From: Palsa-1150 sp036490515
GTDB taxonomy: Bacteria; Myxococcota_A; Polyangia; Polyangiales; Polyangiaceae
NCBI GenBank assembly: GCA_036490515.1
Contig: DASXDU010000033.1
Location: 186,001-250,000, forward strand
Length of the DNA: 64,000 nucleotides
Direction: 5' to 3'
Part shown: positions 17,316-26,645 of the stretch, one piece after another
How the letters are laid out: each line of letters begins with the position of its first letter
Position numbering within the stretch: the first letter of the stretch is position 1
Position numbers and translations under genes: made by a program
The notes under the pieces: model-generated
What the model saw: the letters and a program-made list of their open reading frames with translations, nothing else
What the model was told of the DNA's origin: nothing
Databases searched by the model: none

Positions 17316-18323
17316 TCAGGATGCGGCGTCGTCGCGCTCGCCCACGACGTCGCGCTCGAGCCACGCGCGCAGCTCGCCGAGCGAGGGATGGCGCGCGAGG
17401 CCGATCATCATCTTGGCGATCGCGGCCTCGACGGTCATCTCGCCGCCGGAGATCGCCCCGGCCGCCGCGGCGGCTGCGCCCCCGGCGTAGCGGCTCATGT
17501 CGACGACGCCGCGCGGGCACTGCGAGACGACGAGGACCGGGACGCCCCGCTCGCGGGCCTCCTCGAGCGCCGGGATGAGCGAGCCCCCGAGCTTCGGGAA
17601 GTTCCCCGTGCCGTAGGCCTCGAGGACGAGGCCCTTCACGCCCGCGCGCACGGCGCCGATCACGAGCGCCGGATCGAGGCCGGGGAAGATGCGGACCGCC
17701 AGCACGCGCGGCTCGAGGCGCGGATCGAACGGCGCGACGGCGGCGGCGGGCGCGCGCACGTGCGGCGCGATCTCGACGTCGATCCCGAGCTCGACCAGAG
17801 GCGCGCAGCCCGGCGAGTCGAAGGCGGCGAGGGCCCACGAGTCGCGCTTCATCGAGCGTGCGCCGCGAAGGACGCGCGACGCGAACGCCACGCACACCTC
17901 GGGCACCGGCAAGGTCGCCGCGAAGACGGCGTCGACGAGGTTCTCGCGGGCGTCGGTGCGGATCTCGACGAGCGGTCGCTGCGCCCCGGTGAAGACGACC
18001 GGGCGATCGAGGGGCCCGAGGAGGAGCGCGAGCGCGCTCGCCCCGTACGCCATCGTGTCCGTACCGTGCACGACCACCACTCCGTCGAATCGTTCGGCGG
18101 TGAGCGCACCATGGACGGCCCTGGCGAGCTCGATCCAGTGCGTCGGTTGCATGTCGCCGGAGTCGAGATTGAAGAGGATGCGCGTGGTCACGTCGGCGGC
18201 GCGCGCGAGGATGGGGAGCTCCGAGGTGAGGTCTCGCTCGTAGGCGTCGGGCCGGAGCTCGCCTTTCCCGGCGACCTTCATCATGAGCGTGCCGCCCGTA
18301 TGCAGGACGAGGATGCGTGCCAC
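17316..18323 (-). CDS. ansA: Type I L-asparaginase
   Basis: The 335-residue product carries both asparaginase signatures: TGGT near the N-terminus (nucleophilic threonine at about residue 12) and HGTDTMAY with the second catalytic threonine (HGTDT, 86-90). No signal peptide is present, so it is the cytoplasmic type I enzyme that releases ammonia from asparagine. The C-terminal domain includes LEAYGTGNFP and a poly-Ala stretch (AGGAAAAAAGAISGGEMTVEA). That region normally contributes to tetramer and allosteric contacts. It shares a transcript with cysK, 11 bp apart. The upstream spacer holds a long 22-bp repeat array rather than a recognisable promoter. Confidence 0.93.
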   Translation of the reverse strand: MARILVLHTGGTLMMKVAGKGELRPDAYERDLTSELPILARAADVTTRILFNLDSGDMQPTHWIELARAVHGALTAERFDGVVVVHGTDTMAYGASALALLLGPLDRPVVFTGAQRPLVEIRTDARENLVDAVFAATLPVPEVCVAFASRVLRGARSMKRDSWALAAFDSPGCAPLVELGIDVEIAPHVRAPAAAVAPFDPRLEPRVLAVRIFPGLDPALVIGAVRAGVKGLVLEAYGTGNFPKLGGSLIPALEEARERGVPVLVVSQCPRGVVDMSRYAGGAAAAAAGAISGGEMTVEAAIAKMMIGLARHPSLGELRAWLERDVVGERDDAAS

Positions 18324-18485
18324 CAGGGAGGCACGCTAGCCCATCGCGGCAAGAGGGGCAGCTCTCCGGAGCAACGGCAGGGGGCCTCGCGGCGGAGGAG
18401 CGGTGCCGTCCGGGGGGACGGAGCAGGCGGTCGCGGGCGAGGGGACGAGGCCTCGAGGGGAAGGAGCCCGGGCCTGGAGGGCGAG

Positions 18486-18773
18486 GGTGGGCATCGTTGT
18501 CCGTGAGGACGGGTGCCGTTGCTCGCAAGGTGCGGGGTCGTCCCCCGCGAGGGCCGCGAGCCTCGGTCGCAAGGGCATGGGCGCTCGCCCCGAAGGCCAT
18601 CCGCCGTTCGCCGCGAGGCCATTCCTCGTTGCCCCCGAGGGGCCATCCCGTCGCCCGGAAGGGCATGCGGCCTCCCCCGCGAGGGCATGGCCCGTCGCCC
18701 GCAAAGGGCCGTCCCCTCGCCCCCGACGACCTGGCTCGTTGCCCGCGAAGCCCGCGGCTCATCCTCCGGAGAG
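18486..18773. repeat. Degenerate 22-bp tandem array
   Basis: Thirteen consecutive units follow a 22-bp period (two are 23), each ending in GAG, AAG or similar after a GC-rich core such as GGCATGGGCGCTCGCCCCGAAG cut at 22. Boundaries run 18486, 18508, 18530, 18552, 18574, 18596, 18618, 18640, 18662, 18684, 18707, 18729 and 18751. It fills most of the 520-bp gene-free space between asparaginase and the enoyl-CoA hydratase. Twenty-two is not a multiple of three and all frames lack family similarity, so it is non-coding. Confidence 0.85.
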
Positions 18774-18843
18774 GCGCGCGATGCAGGCGCATGACGGTTC
18801 CCCTCCGTCCGGAGGACGCTGCCTCTCCGTCACGAGGGCTGCG

Positions 18844-19641
18844 TCACTGCCCCTTGAAGGTCGGCTCCCTCTTCTGCATCCACGCCATGACACCCTCCAT
18901 GACGTCGCCGCTTCGCAGCAGCTTGAGCTGCTCCTCGCGTTCCCTCCGGAGGGCGTCTTCCACCGAGCCCCAGCTCGCGTAGAGCGCGCGCTTGATGGCG
19001 GCGTGGGCGAGGGGAGGGCCCGCCTCGAGGGTCCTCGCGACCTCCCGGGTCGCCTCGACGAGCTTCTCGGCCTCGACGACGCGCGCCACGACGCCCAGCG
19101 CCTTCAGCTCCGCGGCCTCGACCTTCTCGGCGAGGAGGATCATCTGCATCGCGCGCGCGGTGCCTACGAGGCGCGGGAGCCAGAAGGTGCCCCCGCCGTC
19201 GGGCATGAGGCCGATCTTCACGAACTTCTCCTGCGCGTAGGCGCGGGTCGACGCGACGCGGAGATCGCACGCGTACGCGAGGTCCGCCCCGAAGCCGACC
19301 GCGGCGCCGTCCATCCTCGCGATCGTGGGCTTCTCGCAGCGGACGACGCTCTTCACGAGGCCGTGGAACTCGTCCATGTACTGCTCGAGGTGCTCGAGGA
19401 GCTGCGGATCCTCGGCGAAGTTCTGCCGGAGATCGGCGCCCGCGCAGAAGTGCCCGCCCGCGCCCGCGAGGACGACGCACCGCACGGCGGCGTCGCCCGA
19501 CGCCTCCTCGAAGGCCCGCGTGACGCCCTGGATCACCGCGCGCGTCAGCGCGTTGCGCGCCTCGGGGCGGTTCATCGTCACGACGCGCGTCGCGCCGTCC
19601 GTCTCGATCGTCACCACGTCGCCGTGCACGCCTTCGGCCAT
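18844..19641 (-). CDS. Enoyl-CoA hydratase/isomerase family protein
   Basis: This is a 265-residue crotonase-fold protein. TMNRPEARNALTRAV and GAGGHFCAGADLRQNF form the first oxyanion-hole region, and MDGAAVGFGADLAYACDLRVAS forms the CoA-binding and second oxyanion region. The glutamate pair of true hydratases is partly present (AGADL and GLMPDGGGTFWLPRLVG carry acidic residues at the usual place). It would act on a fatty-acyl or branched acyl-CoA in beta-oxidation or polyketide tailoring. It is 14 bp from the downstream permease on the same strand. A second crotonase gene lies at 41178-41972; both end in TFKGQ/AFKGR, so they are paralogues. Confidence 0.9.
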   Translation of the reverse strand: MAEGVHGDVVTIETDGATRVVTMNRPEARNALTRAVIQGVTRAFEEASGDAAVRCVVLAGAGGHFCAGADLRQNFAEDPQLLEHLEQYMDEFHGLVKSVVRCEKPTIARMDGAAVGFGADLAYACDLRVASTRAYAQEKFVKIGLMPDGGGTFWLPRLVGTARAMQMILLAEKVEAAELKALGVVARVVEAEKLVEATREVARTLEAGPPLAHAAIKRALYASWGSVEDALRREREEQLKLLRSGDVMEGVMAWMQKREPTFKGQ

Positions 19642-19655
19642 GGCAGGCTTCTAGC

Positions 19656-20744
19656 TCATTCCAGGGGTCCGGGCCGGCTCCCCGGGCGCCCGTAGAAGTC
19701 CGACCGGAGGTACGCCTTGACGAGGCGCTGGACGAGGATCTTCGTCACCGCGCCGAGGGGCACGGCGAGGATGACGCCGAGGAAGCCGAAGAGCGTGCCC
19801 GCCGCCATCATCGTGAGGAGCACCTCGAGCGGGGCGAGGCCCACCGAGCGGCCGACGATGCGCGGCGTGATGACCGTGCCGTCGAGGAGCTGCACGCCGA
19901 GCATCACGGCGAGGACGCCCGCGAGGCGCCCGGGCCCGTGCCAGTCGAGGGCGGCCATCGAGACGGCGAGCGTGAGGCCGCAGCCGAAGCCGATGTAGGG
20001 CACGAAGGCGAGCATCCCGGTGAGCACGCCGATGGGGACGGCGAGGCGGATGTCGACGAAGCGGAGGCCCGTCGCGTAGAGCGCGCCGAGGACGATGTTC
20101 GCGGTGAGCTGGCCGCGCACGTAGCCGCCGAGGGTCTTGTGGACCTGGCGCGCGACGTCGGCCACCTGCGGGTAGAGGCGGCGCGGGACGAGCTGCGCGG
20201 TCCGCTCGACGATGCGGTTGAAGTCGATGAGGAGGTAGAGCGCGAAGACGGGGACGATGAGCGCGCTGAGGACGACCGCGACGTAGGAGAGCGTGCCGAA
20301 GAGGGCCACGCTCGCGGCGCTGAGGAGGTTCGGGAACTCCGCCTGCAGGCGGGCCTGCACGTCGGCGTAGAGCTCGTTCATCGTCGTCGGCGGCTTGAAG
20401 TGGAACGTCTGCCAGAGCCACGGCTCGAGGCGGAGCTCGAGCCCCCGGAGCTGCATGGGCAGGTCGGCGGCCGCGGCCTGGAGCTCGTCGACGAACATCG
20501 GGATCGCGAAGATGAGGACGAGCGTGAAGAGGCCCGCGATGAAGAGCATCACGAGGATGGCGGCGATGCCGCGCGGGACCCTGCGCTCGGCCAGCCAGTC
20601 GACGAAGGGATCGAGCGCGTAGGCGAGCAGGAACGCGAAGAGGAGCGGGACGAGGACCCCGCGCAGGAGGTAGGCGAGGACGAGGACCCCGGCGAAGAAG
20701 GCGATGGTCAGCCCGCGCCGCACCGGGCGGCTCACGAAGCTCAT
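19656..20744 (-). CDS. AI-2E family (TqsA-like) membrane permease
   Basis: The 362-residue product has about eight hydrophobic helices in the AI-2E family pattern. Two lie at the N-terminus (RRGLTIAFFAGVLVLAYLLRGV and LLFAFLLAYALDPFVDWL). A soluble stretch (about 90-145) is followed by the conserved GYVRGQLTANIVLGALYATGL, VPYIGFGCGLTLAVSMAAL and LGVILAVPLGAVTKILVQRL. Family members export small molecules such as autoinducer-2 or ions, and the substrate is not deducible here. I chose ATG 20744 because translation upstream is low-complexity. It is divergent from mazG, with 82 bp between start codons. Confidence 0.92.
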   Translation of the reverse strand: MSFVSRPVRRGLTIAFFAGVLVLAYLLRGVLVPLLFAFLLAYALDPFVDWLAERRVPRGIAAILVMLFIAGLFTLVLIFAIPMFVDELQAAAADLPMQLRGLELRLEPWLWQTFHFKPPTTMNELYADVQARLQAEFPNLLSAASVALFGTLSYVAVVLSALIVPVFALYLLIDFNRIVERTAQLVPRRLYPQVADVARQVHKTLGGYVRGQLTANIVLGALYATGLRFVDIRLAVPIGVLTGMLAFVPYIGFGCGLTLAVSMAALDWHGPGRLAGVLAVMLGVQLLDGTVITPRIVGRSVGLAPLEVLLTMMAAGTLFGFLGVILAVPLGAVTKILVQRLVKAYLRSDFYGRPGSRPGPLE

Positions 20745-20826
20745 CGACGCGGGGGGCAGCGACGGCGGAGGCGGCGGCGTGGACGAAGTCGACATTCCCC
20801 GCCGCCACTGTACCTTGCCTTCCCCG

Positions 20827-21739
<913 letters not shown>

Positions 21740-21747
<8 letters not shown>

Positions 21748-22966
21748 TCCGGTCGACAGCGTCCCGCCGCTCGCGCGCACCCCCGAGGAGTGGACGAAGG
21801 CCATCGCCCCGCTCGGCGGGAGGGCCTTCCACGCCCGGCAGGTGTTCCGGTGGCTCCAGGCCCGGAGCGTCTTCGAGCCCGCGAAGATGACCGACCTGCC
21901 GGCGGCCCTCCGGGCGAAGCTCGACGCGCTCGAGATGCCGCGAACGATCGAAGTGACCGACGAGCGGCGCGCCGCGGACGACACGCGCAAGCTCCTCGTG
22001 CGGATGAAGGACGGGGCGACCGTCGAGACGGTGCTCATCCCGGGCGTCACGGGGCCGAAGGGGCAGCTCCCCGCGCCGGTCGACGCCGGGTCCGAGGGCG
22101 CGATGGAGGCGGCCGACGACGACGAGGACGACGCTGCAGACGACGAGGACGCGCGGGGCGGGGCCCGGAGGGCGAGCGGGACCGCGGGGGGCTTCGAGCC
22201 AATCCGGGTCACGCAGTGCATCTCGACGCAGGTGGGGTGCGCGATGGGGTGCATCTTCTGCGCGAGCGGCGTCGCGGGCCTCAAGCGCCACCTCGGGGCC
22301 GACGAGATCGTCGCGCAGGTGCTCGCGGGGCGGGCGCGCCTCGACGAGGGCGAGCGCCTCAGCAACGTCGTCTACATGGGGATGGGCGAGCCGCTCGCGA
22401 ACTACGAGAACACGGCGCGGTCGCTGCGCCTGCTCACGCACGGCGAGGGCATCGGCCTCTCGCTCCGGCGCATCAGCGTGTCGACCAGCGGCCTCGTTCC
22501 GGAGATCGCGCGCCTCGGCGAGGACTTCGGCGGCAAGGTGGGGCTCGCCATCTCGCTCCACGCCGCGGACGACGAGACGCGCACGCGCCTCATGCCCATC
22601 AACAGGAAGTACCCGCTGGCCCGGCTCATGGAGGCCCTCCGGGCCTACCCCCTGCCGCCGCGCCGGAGGATCACGATCGAGTACACGCTCGTCGCGGGCA
22701 AGAACGACGACGTCGCCGAGGCCCGCAAGCTCGTGCGCGTGCTGCGCGGCCTGCCCGTGAAGGTGAACCTCATCCCGATGAACCCGATCGAGGCGAGCAC
22801 GCTCGGCCCGCCGGAGATGCGCGGCGTCCTCGCGTTCCAGCGCGTCCTCTGCGACGCCGGCTACTCGTGCTTCATCCGGCGGCGGCGCGGCGACGACGTG
22901 GCGGCGGCGTGCGGACAGCTCGCCCTGCTCGGCGCCAAGCCCAAGGTGCGTGTCGACCGCTCGTGA
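21740..22966 (+). CDS. rlmN: 23S rRNA adenine-2503 C2 methyltransferase RlmN
   Basis: The 408-residue product contains the radical-SAM CxxxCxxC motif (C167, C171, C174 in QVGCAMGCIFCASG) and NVVYMGMGEPLANYENT. It also has LAISLHAADDETR and the C-terminal RRRRGDDVAAACGQLA carrying the second catalytic cysteine. It methylates A2503 of 23S rRNA and possibly A37 of some tRNAs. An acidic insert of about 40 residues (113-153, many Asp/Glu/Ala) interrupts the fold just before the cluster loop and is absent from ordinary RlmN. Its start overlaps the end of mazG, so the two are co-translated. Confidence 0.97.
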
Positions 22967-22991
22967 GTGAGTGGTAGGCTCGAACGCGCGG

Positions 22992-23582
22992 ATGCGTGCG
23001 CTCGCGCTGCCGGTCCTCGCCCTCGCCGTGCTGGCGCCTGCCACGGCCCGCGCGCAGGACGCCGACCACGCGCCGAGGGGCACCAAGGGCGGCTGGGTGG
23101 ACGTCGTGGCGACGGCGTTCGTCGGCGACGGCCTGCGCTTCAACAACCCCTACCGCCTCGCGACCATCCTCGGGTCCTCGGCCGAGTCGCTCTCGCGCAC
23201 CGCGGTCTACACGGACGTGGGCGCGGGGATGCTCCTCGGCGATCCGACGTTCCTCGCGCACGGCCCGGTGCTGCGTGTGTCCCTCGCCCTCGAGGGCATC
23301 CAGCAGGCGGTCCTCACGCCGGCGTACATGGTGCTGCATCGCTGGTCGCAGTGGGGCGTCTACGGGCGCGTGGGCGTGCCCATCGTGCTCACGCCCGACA
23401 CGACGTACGGGTTCGAAGGGGGCGCGGGCGGCATCTGGTACGCGCGCGCGGGCATCGGCGTGGTCGCGGAGCTCGTGGGCGACGTGTTCTACGGCGCGGG
23501 GACGCGCGAGGTGGCGACGCCGGCGTACCCCGTCCTGAGCCCGCAGGTGGGCCTCTGGCTCTCGTGGGAGGCGCTGCCGTGA
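22992..23582 (+). CDS. Secreted outer-membrane-like protein
   Basis: Start ATG 22992 opens a signal peptide (MRALALPVLALAVLAPATARAQ); a GTG 21 bp upstream is the alternative. The mature chain of about 175 residues is rich in Gly, Tyr and Val with alternating hydrophobic strands (AVYTDVGAGMLLGD, WGVYGRVGVPIVLTP and IWYARAGIGVVAELVG). It ends LWLSW just before EALP, as in a small beta-barrel or outer-membrane domain. No named family is recognised. Its stop overlaps the next gene's GTG, placing it in a three-gene run of secreted proteins ahead of lgt. Confidence 0.8.
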   Translation: MRALALPVLALAVLAPATARAQDADHAPRGTKGGWVDVVATAFVGDGLRFNNPYRLATILGSSAESLSRTAVYTDVGAGMLLGDPTFLAHGPVLRVSLALEGIQQAVLTPAYMVLHRWSQWGVYGRVGVPIVLTPDTTYGFEGGAGGIWYARAGIGVVAELVGDVFYGAGTREVATPAYPVLSPQVGLWLSWEALP

Positions 23583-24001
23583 GGGCTCCCACGCGGCGCG
23601 TGCGTACGCGCGATCTCGCGCTCGTGGCGTTCTTCGCGCTGGTCTTCGGGGCGGGGCCCACGGTCGGCGACGTGGGCTCGTGCGGCGATCAGGCGACGGC
23701 GCTCGCCGAGAGCACCTTCGCGGCGCAGCGCAAGGCGATGGACTGCCAGCGGTGCACGCAGTGCGGGATCACGACGCAGACCTGCACGAACGCCTGCAAC
23801 CCGTCGAAGCCCAGCGACGTCGCGTGGCCTTCCACCTGCTACCCCCTCGAGCACGACGGGATCGTGTGCCTCGACGCGCTCCAGGCGGCGAGCTGCTCGA
23901 CGTACGCGTCGTTCGTCAGCGACGTCGACCCAGCCATCCCGAGCGAGTGCGACTTCTGCCACGTGATCCCCGAAGCCGGTGTGCTCGTGGGGGAGCCATG
24001 A
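23579..24001 (+). CDS. Secreted cysteine-rich protein
   Basis: The 140-residue product starts at GTG 23579, overlapping the previous stop, and begins with a signal peptide (RTRDLALVAFFALVFGAG). The mature part carries about a dozen cysteines, including a dense CQRCTQCGITTQTCTNAC cluster, a CYPL segment, and CDFC near the end. This pattern suggests multiple disulfides in the periplasm or cell surface, or less likely metal binding. Length and cysteine spacing resemble other uncharacterised myxobacterial secreted proteins, but no family is certain. ATG of the next lipoprotein gene overlaps its stop. Confidence 0.8.
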   Translation: MRAPTRRVRTRDLALVAFFALVFGAGPTVGDVGSCGDQATALAESTFAAQRKAMDCQRCTQCGITTQTCTNACNPSKPSDVAWPSTCYPLEHDGIVCLDALQAASCSTYASFVSDVDPAIPSECDFCHVIPEAGVLVGEP

Positions 24002-25023
24002 GGGTCCTCCTGGTGCTCCTCGTCGCCGCGCCCCTCGCGTGCGTCGTGCCGCAGCAGATGCTCGCGTCGCCGGGCGATCTGCGCGACTACCGCGCCTTTC
24101 GCGAGGCGGCGCAGGAGGGGAGCCGCCTGGCGGCGGCCCAGCGGTACCTGCGGCGGCATCCCGAGGGGGCATGGGTGGGCGAGGTCCGCACGGTGTTCGA
24201 CGCCGAGGAAGCCGCCTGGTTCGAGGTGGCGAAGGTCTCGCGCTCGCGGGCCCGCGAGTACATGGTCGACCTTCCCGACGGTCCCCACGCCGAGGCCGCG
24301 CGCTCGCTCCTCGTCCTCTTCGACGAGCACCAGGCGGACGTCGAGACGCTCACCCTCCTCGCCGACGCGCGTCGCACCGCGGCCACCCTCGACATCCAGG
24401 CGGCCCGGCGAAAGCGCGTGAGCGACGTCCTCCTCGCCGCCCTGGCCGCTCTCCTCGACCCTGCGACGTGGGGAGCGCGCCTCGAGGCCCCGCCTGCCAC
24501 GCTCGCCGCCGCCCTCCAGGGCGACGTGCCCGTCACCTGGGGCGCCGCCCTCTCGTCGCGGCACGTCGATCGCCTCTACTTCGTGCTCCCCACGCCCGAC
24601 GGCTCGCAGGCCAGGGAGCTCGAGGCGTCCCTCCAGCTCGTTCTCGACCGGGGGCGCGTCGTCCAGGGAACACTCTCGGGGGCGGACCTGTTCGTGCTCT
24701 GGACGGAGGCCATCGAGACGCGCGTCCTGGATCCCAACGACCCCACCGATCGCGCGCTGGCCCGCACGACGATCGCCGATCTGCTGTCCGGCGCCCTCGA
24801 GGCGACCGTGCCGGCGTCGCGGTGTGCGCGCGAGAAGGGCGCGGAGGAGGTCATCTCCCGGGCGTGCGACGGCTGGGCCGTGTCGGTTCGCATGGGCTCC
24901 GAAGCAGGCGAGGTGGACATCGTCGACGTCGTCGGCCCTCGCAAGCCGGACGCGGCGCCCGCAGCGTCGGCGTCGCCCGCGCACCCGCCATCCATCCGTG
25001 CGCAGAAGGGCGGAATGCGATAG
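23998..25023 (+). CDS. Putative lipoprotein of unknown function
   Basis: ATG 23998 overlaps the previous stop (ATGA). The 341-residue product begins with a lipoprotein signal ending PLAC (cysteine at residue 15). A helical domain (about 25-160) has TPR-like spacing (RLAAAQRYLRRHPEGAW and AARSLLVLFDEHQAD). A mixed domain follows (about 180-310), with DRLYFVLPTPDGSQAR, LVLDRGRVVQGTL and ETRVLDPNDPTDRALAR. The C-terminus is Ala/Pro-rich and probably disordered. Nothing catalytic is visible. It is the last gene before lgt, whose product would itself lipidate this protein, though that is a coincidence of function rather than proof of linkage. Confidence 0.82.
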   Translation: MRVLLVLLVAAPLACVVPQQMLASPGDLRDYRAFREAAQEGSRLAAAQRYLRRHPEGAWVGEVRTVFDAEEAAWFEVAKVSRSRAREYMVDLPDGPHAEAARSLLVLFDEHQADVETLTLLADARRTAATLDIQAARRKRVSDVLLAALAALLDPATWGARLEAPPATLAAALQGDVPVTWGAALSSRHVDRLYFVLPTPDGSQARELEASLQLVLDRGRVVQGTLSGADLFVLWTEAIETRVLDPNDPTDRALARTTIADLLSGALEATVPASRCAREKGAEEVISRACDGWAVSVRMGSEAGEVDIVDVVGPRKPDAAPAASASPAHPPSIRAQKGGMR

Positions 25024-25041
25024 ACGTCTGTCGCGCGCTTC

Positions 25042-26040
25042 ATGGTCCCGTACATTTACATCCCCGACGGCCACATCGGGCCGCTTCCCCTGCACCCGTT
25101 CGGTGTTCTCGTCGCGACCGGGGTGCTCCTCGGCACGGCGATGACGACGCGGCGCGCGCGCCGGCTCGGGTGGGACGTCGCGAAGCTCAACTCCTTCGTC
25201 ACCTGGATGCTGGTGAGCGCCTTCGTGCTCTCGCACGTCCTCGACTCGCTCTTCTACCACTGGGACGAGGTGCTCAAGAACCCGTTCGGGCACGTGACGG
25301 GCGTGTTCCCGTACATCGAGCTCCCGTACGTGCTGCAGCTCTGGGCGGGCCTGAGCTCCTTCGGGGGCTTCATCGGCGCGGCCGTCGGCATCGTCCTCTG
25401 GAAGTACCTCTTCATCGACAACGGGCGCCTGCGCATCCGGCCCACGCCCGCGCCGCTCCTGCCCTTCGCCGATCTGGTGCTCTCGTGCCTGCCGCTCGGC
25501 TGGATGTTCGGGCGCGCGGGGTGCGCCTCGGTCCACGATCACCCGGGCGCGCGCGCCGCGGCCGACTCGCTCCTCGCCGTTGCCTGGCCGATGCACTTCT
25601 CGGTCGACCCCACGACGGGCGCGTACACCGGCGACGGCACCGCGCACCACCTCTGGTTCATCCAGTTCATCGAGGGGCACGCGCCGCGGTTCGACCTCGG
25701 CTTCCTCGAGTTCCTCTTCACGGTCATCCTCTGCGCGGCCTTCGCGGCGACCTGGCACAAGAAGGTGCCGCTCGGCTCGTACATGATCGTGACGGCGCTC
25801 TCGTACGCGCCCGTCCGCTTCGCGATGGACTACCTGCGCATCCCGGCCAGCGAGGGCGGCGACACGCGCTACTTCGGCCTCACGCCGGCCCAGCACTGCT
25901 GCTTTCTCCTCTTCGCCTTCGGCATCGCGATGATCTTCTACGTCCGCCGCCTCAAGGCCCGCGGCATCGACCCCACGCTCGCCGTCCGTGCCCCCCCACC
26001 CGACGCGGCACCCGCGGCGCCCACGGTGACTCCCGCCTGA
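25042..26040 (+). CDS. lgt: Prolipoprotein diacylglyceryl transferase
   Basis: The 332-residue multi-pass inner-membrane product matches Lgt. It has an N-terminal PLPLHPFGVLVATGVLLG helix, a central SCLPLGWMFGRAGCASVHDHPG segment (the Lgt signature region with its invariant Arg), and YAPVRFAMDYLRIP near the C-terminus. It transfers diacylglycerol from phosphatidylglycerol to the lipobox cysteine of prolipoproteins, the first step of lipoprotein maturation. The signature reads GRAGCASVHDHPG where E. coli has GRIGNFIN, a lineage-specific variant. The C-terminal 25 residues are a Pro/Ala tail. A family B inverted repeat follows its stop. Confidence 0.95.
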   Translation: MVPYIYIPDGHIGPLPLHPFGVLVATGVLLGTAMTTRRARRLGWDVAKLNSFVTWMLVSAFVLSHVLDSLFYHWDEVLKNPFGHVTGVFPYIELPYVLQLWAGLSSFGGFIGAAVGIVLWKYLFIDNGRLRIRPTPAPLLPFADLVLSCLPLGWMFGRAGCASVHDHPGARAAADSLLAVAWPMHFSVDPTTGAYTGDGTAHHLWFIQFIEGHAPRFDLGFLEFLFTVILCAAFAATWHKKVPLGSYMIVTALSYAPVRFAMDYLRIPASEGGDTRYFGLTPAQHCCFLLFAFGIAMIFYVRRLKARGIDPTLAVRAPPPDAAPAAPTVTPA

Positions 26041-26049
26041 CGGGGAGAG

Positions 26050-26219
26050 GGGAAACAGGAAGATCAGAAGATCAAAAGGTAGAGAGGGGTGTTCACACGC
26101 CTGCACGAGATTGAAGGGCCGCTTCACCCGGCCCGAGGTGCAGGAGGTTCTTCGACCCCGTGCAAGCCCGTCGAGACCCTCTCTCCCTTCTGATCTTCTG
26201 ATCTTCCTGTTTCCTCCTC
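26050..26219. repeat. Long inverted repeat, family B copy 1
   Basis: The outer 28 bp read GGAAACAGGAAGATCAGAAG plus ATCAAAAGG on the left. The right end is the matching reverse complement (CCTTCTGATCTTCTGATC and TTCCTGTTTCC). Similarity of the arms continues inward for about 65-70 bp through GAGAGGG and TGCACG blocks. A small apical hairpin GGGCCG/CGGCCC sits at 26116-26134. The element lies between convergent lgt and the thioesterase gene. The second locus is 28687-28924. Confidence 0.88.
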
Positions 26220-26225
26220 TCGTCT

Positions 26226-26645
26226 CTAGCCGCTCCAGGTCTCGAGGGTGGCCCGGACGTCGTCGGGGATGGGGCGCGCGCGCATCGCATCGAGGTCCGT
26301 GAGCACGACGACGTGCTTCAGCGTGGCCACGTGGTCGCCGTCGGAGGCGCGCGTGAGGTCGAAGCGGAGGGCGATGGAGCTCGTGCCGAGGCGCTCGACG
26401 GTGGCGGCGACGTGCACCTCCTCGCCGAAGCGGAGGGGCGCGGCGTAGTCGGCCTCGACGTGGACGGCGGGGAAGCCGAGGCGGCGCTGGGTGATGAGCG
26501 TCACGTAGCCGCGGCCGTCGGGGCCGGAGAGCATGGCCTCCATGGCGTCGTGGCACCACGTGAAGAAGCGCGCGAAGTAGACGATCCCGGCCGCGTCGAC
26601 CTCGTCGAAGCGGACGCGGTGGACGTGGACGAAGGGCGCGGTCAC
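26226..26645 (-). CDS. Acyl-CoA thioesterase, 4HBT hotdog family
   Basis: The 139-residue product is one hotdog domain of the YbgC/4-hydroxybenzoyl-CoA type. FDEVDAAGIVYFARFFTWCHDAMEA carries the conserved Asp and Tyr-Phe-Ala-Arg pattern near the N-terminus, and LGFPAVHVEADYAAPLRFGEEV lies in the middle. It would hydrolyse a short or aromatic acyl-CoA. GTG 26645 overlaps the TGA of the DUF3501 gene, so translation is coupled. It is the last gene of the Fe-S/DUF3501 operon, which is bracketed on both sides by family B inverted repeats. Confidence 0.9.
   Translation of the reverse strand: MTAPFVHVHRVRFDEVDAAGIVYFARFFTWCHDAMEAMLSGPDGRGYVTLITQRRLGFPAVHVEADYAAPLRFGEEVHVAATVERLGTSSIALRFDLTRASDGDHVATLKHVVVLTDLDAMRARPIPDDVRATLETWSG

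Noticed and set aside
18486..18773. CRISPR array
   Set aside because: The 22-bp units are directly adjacent with no unique spacers, and no cas genes are nearby.
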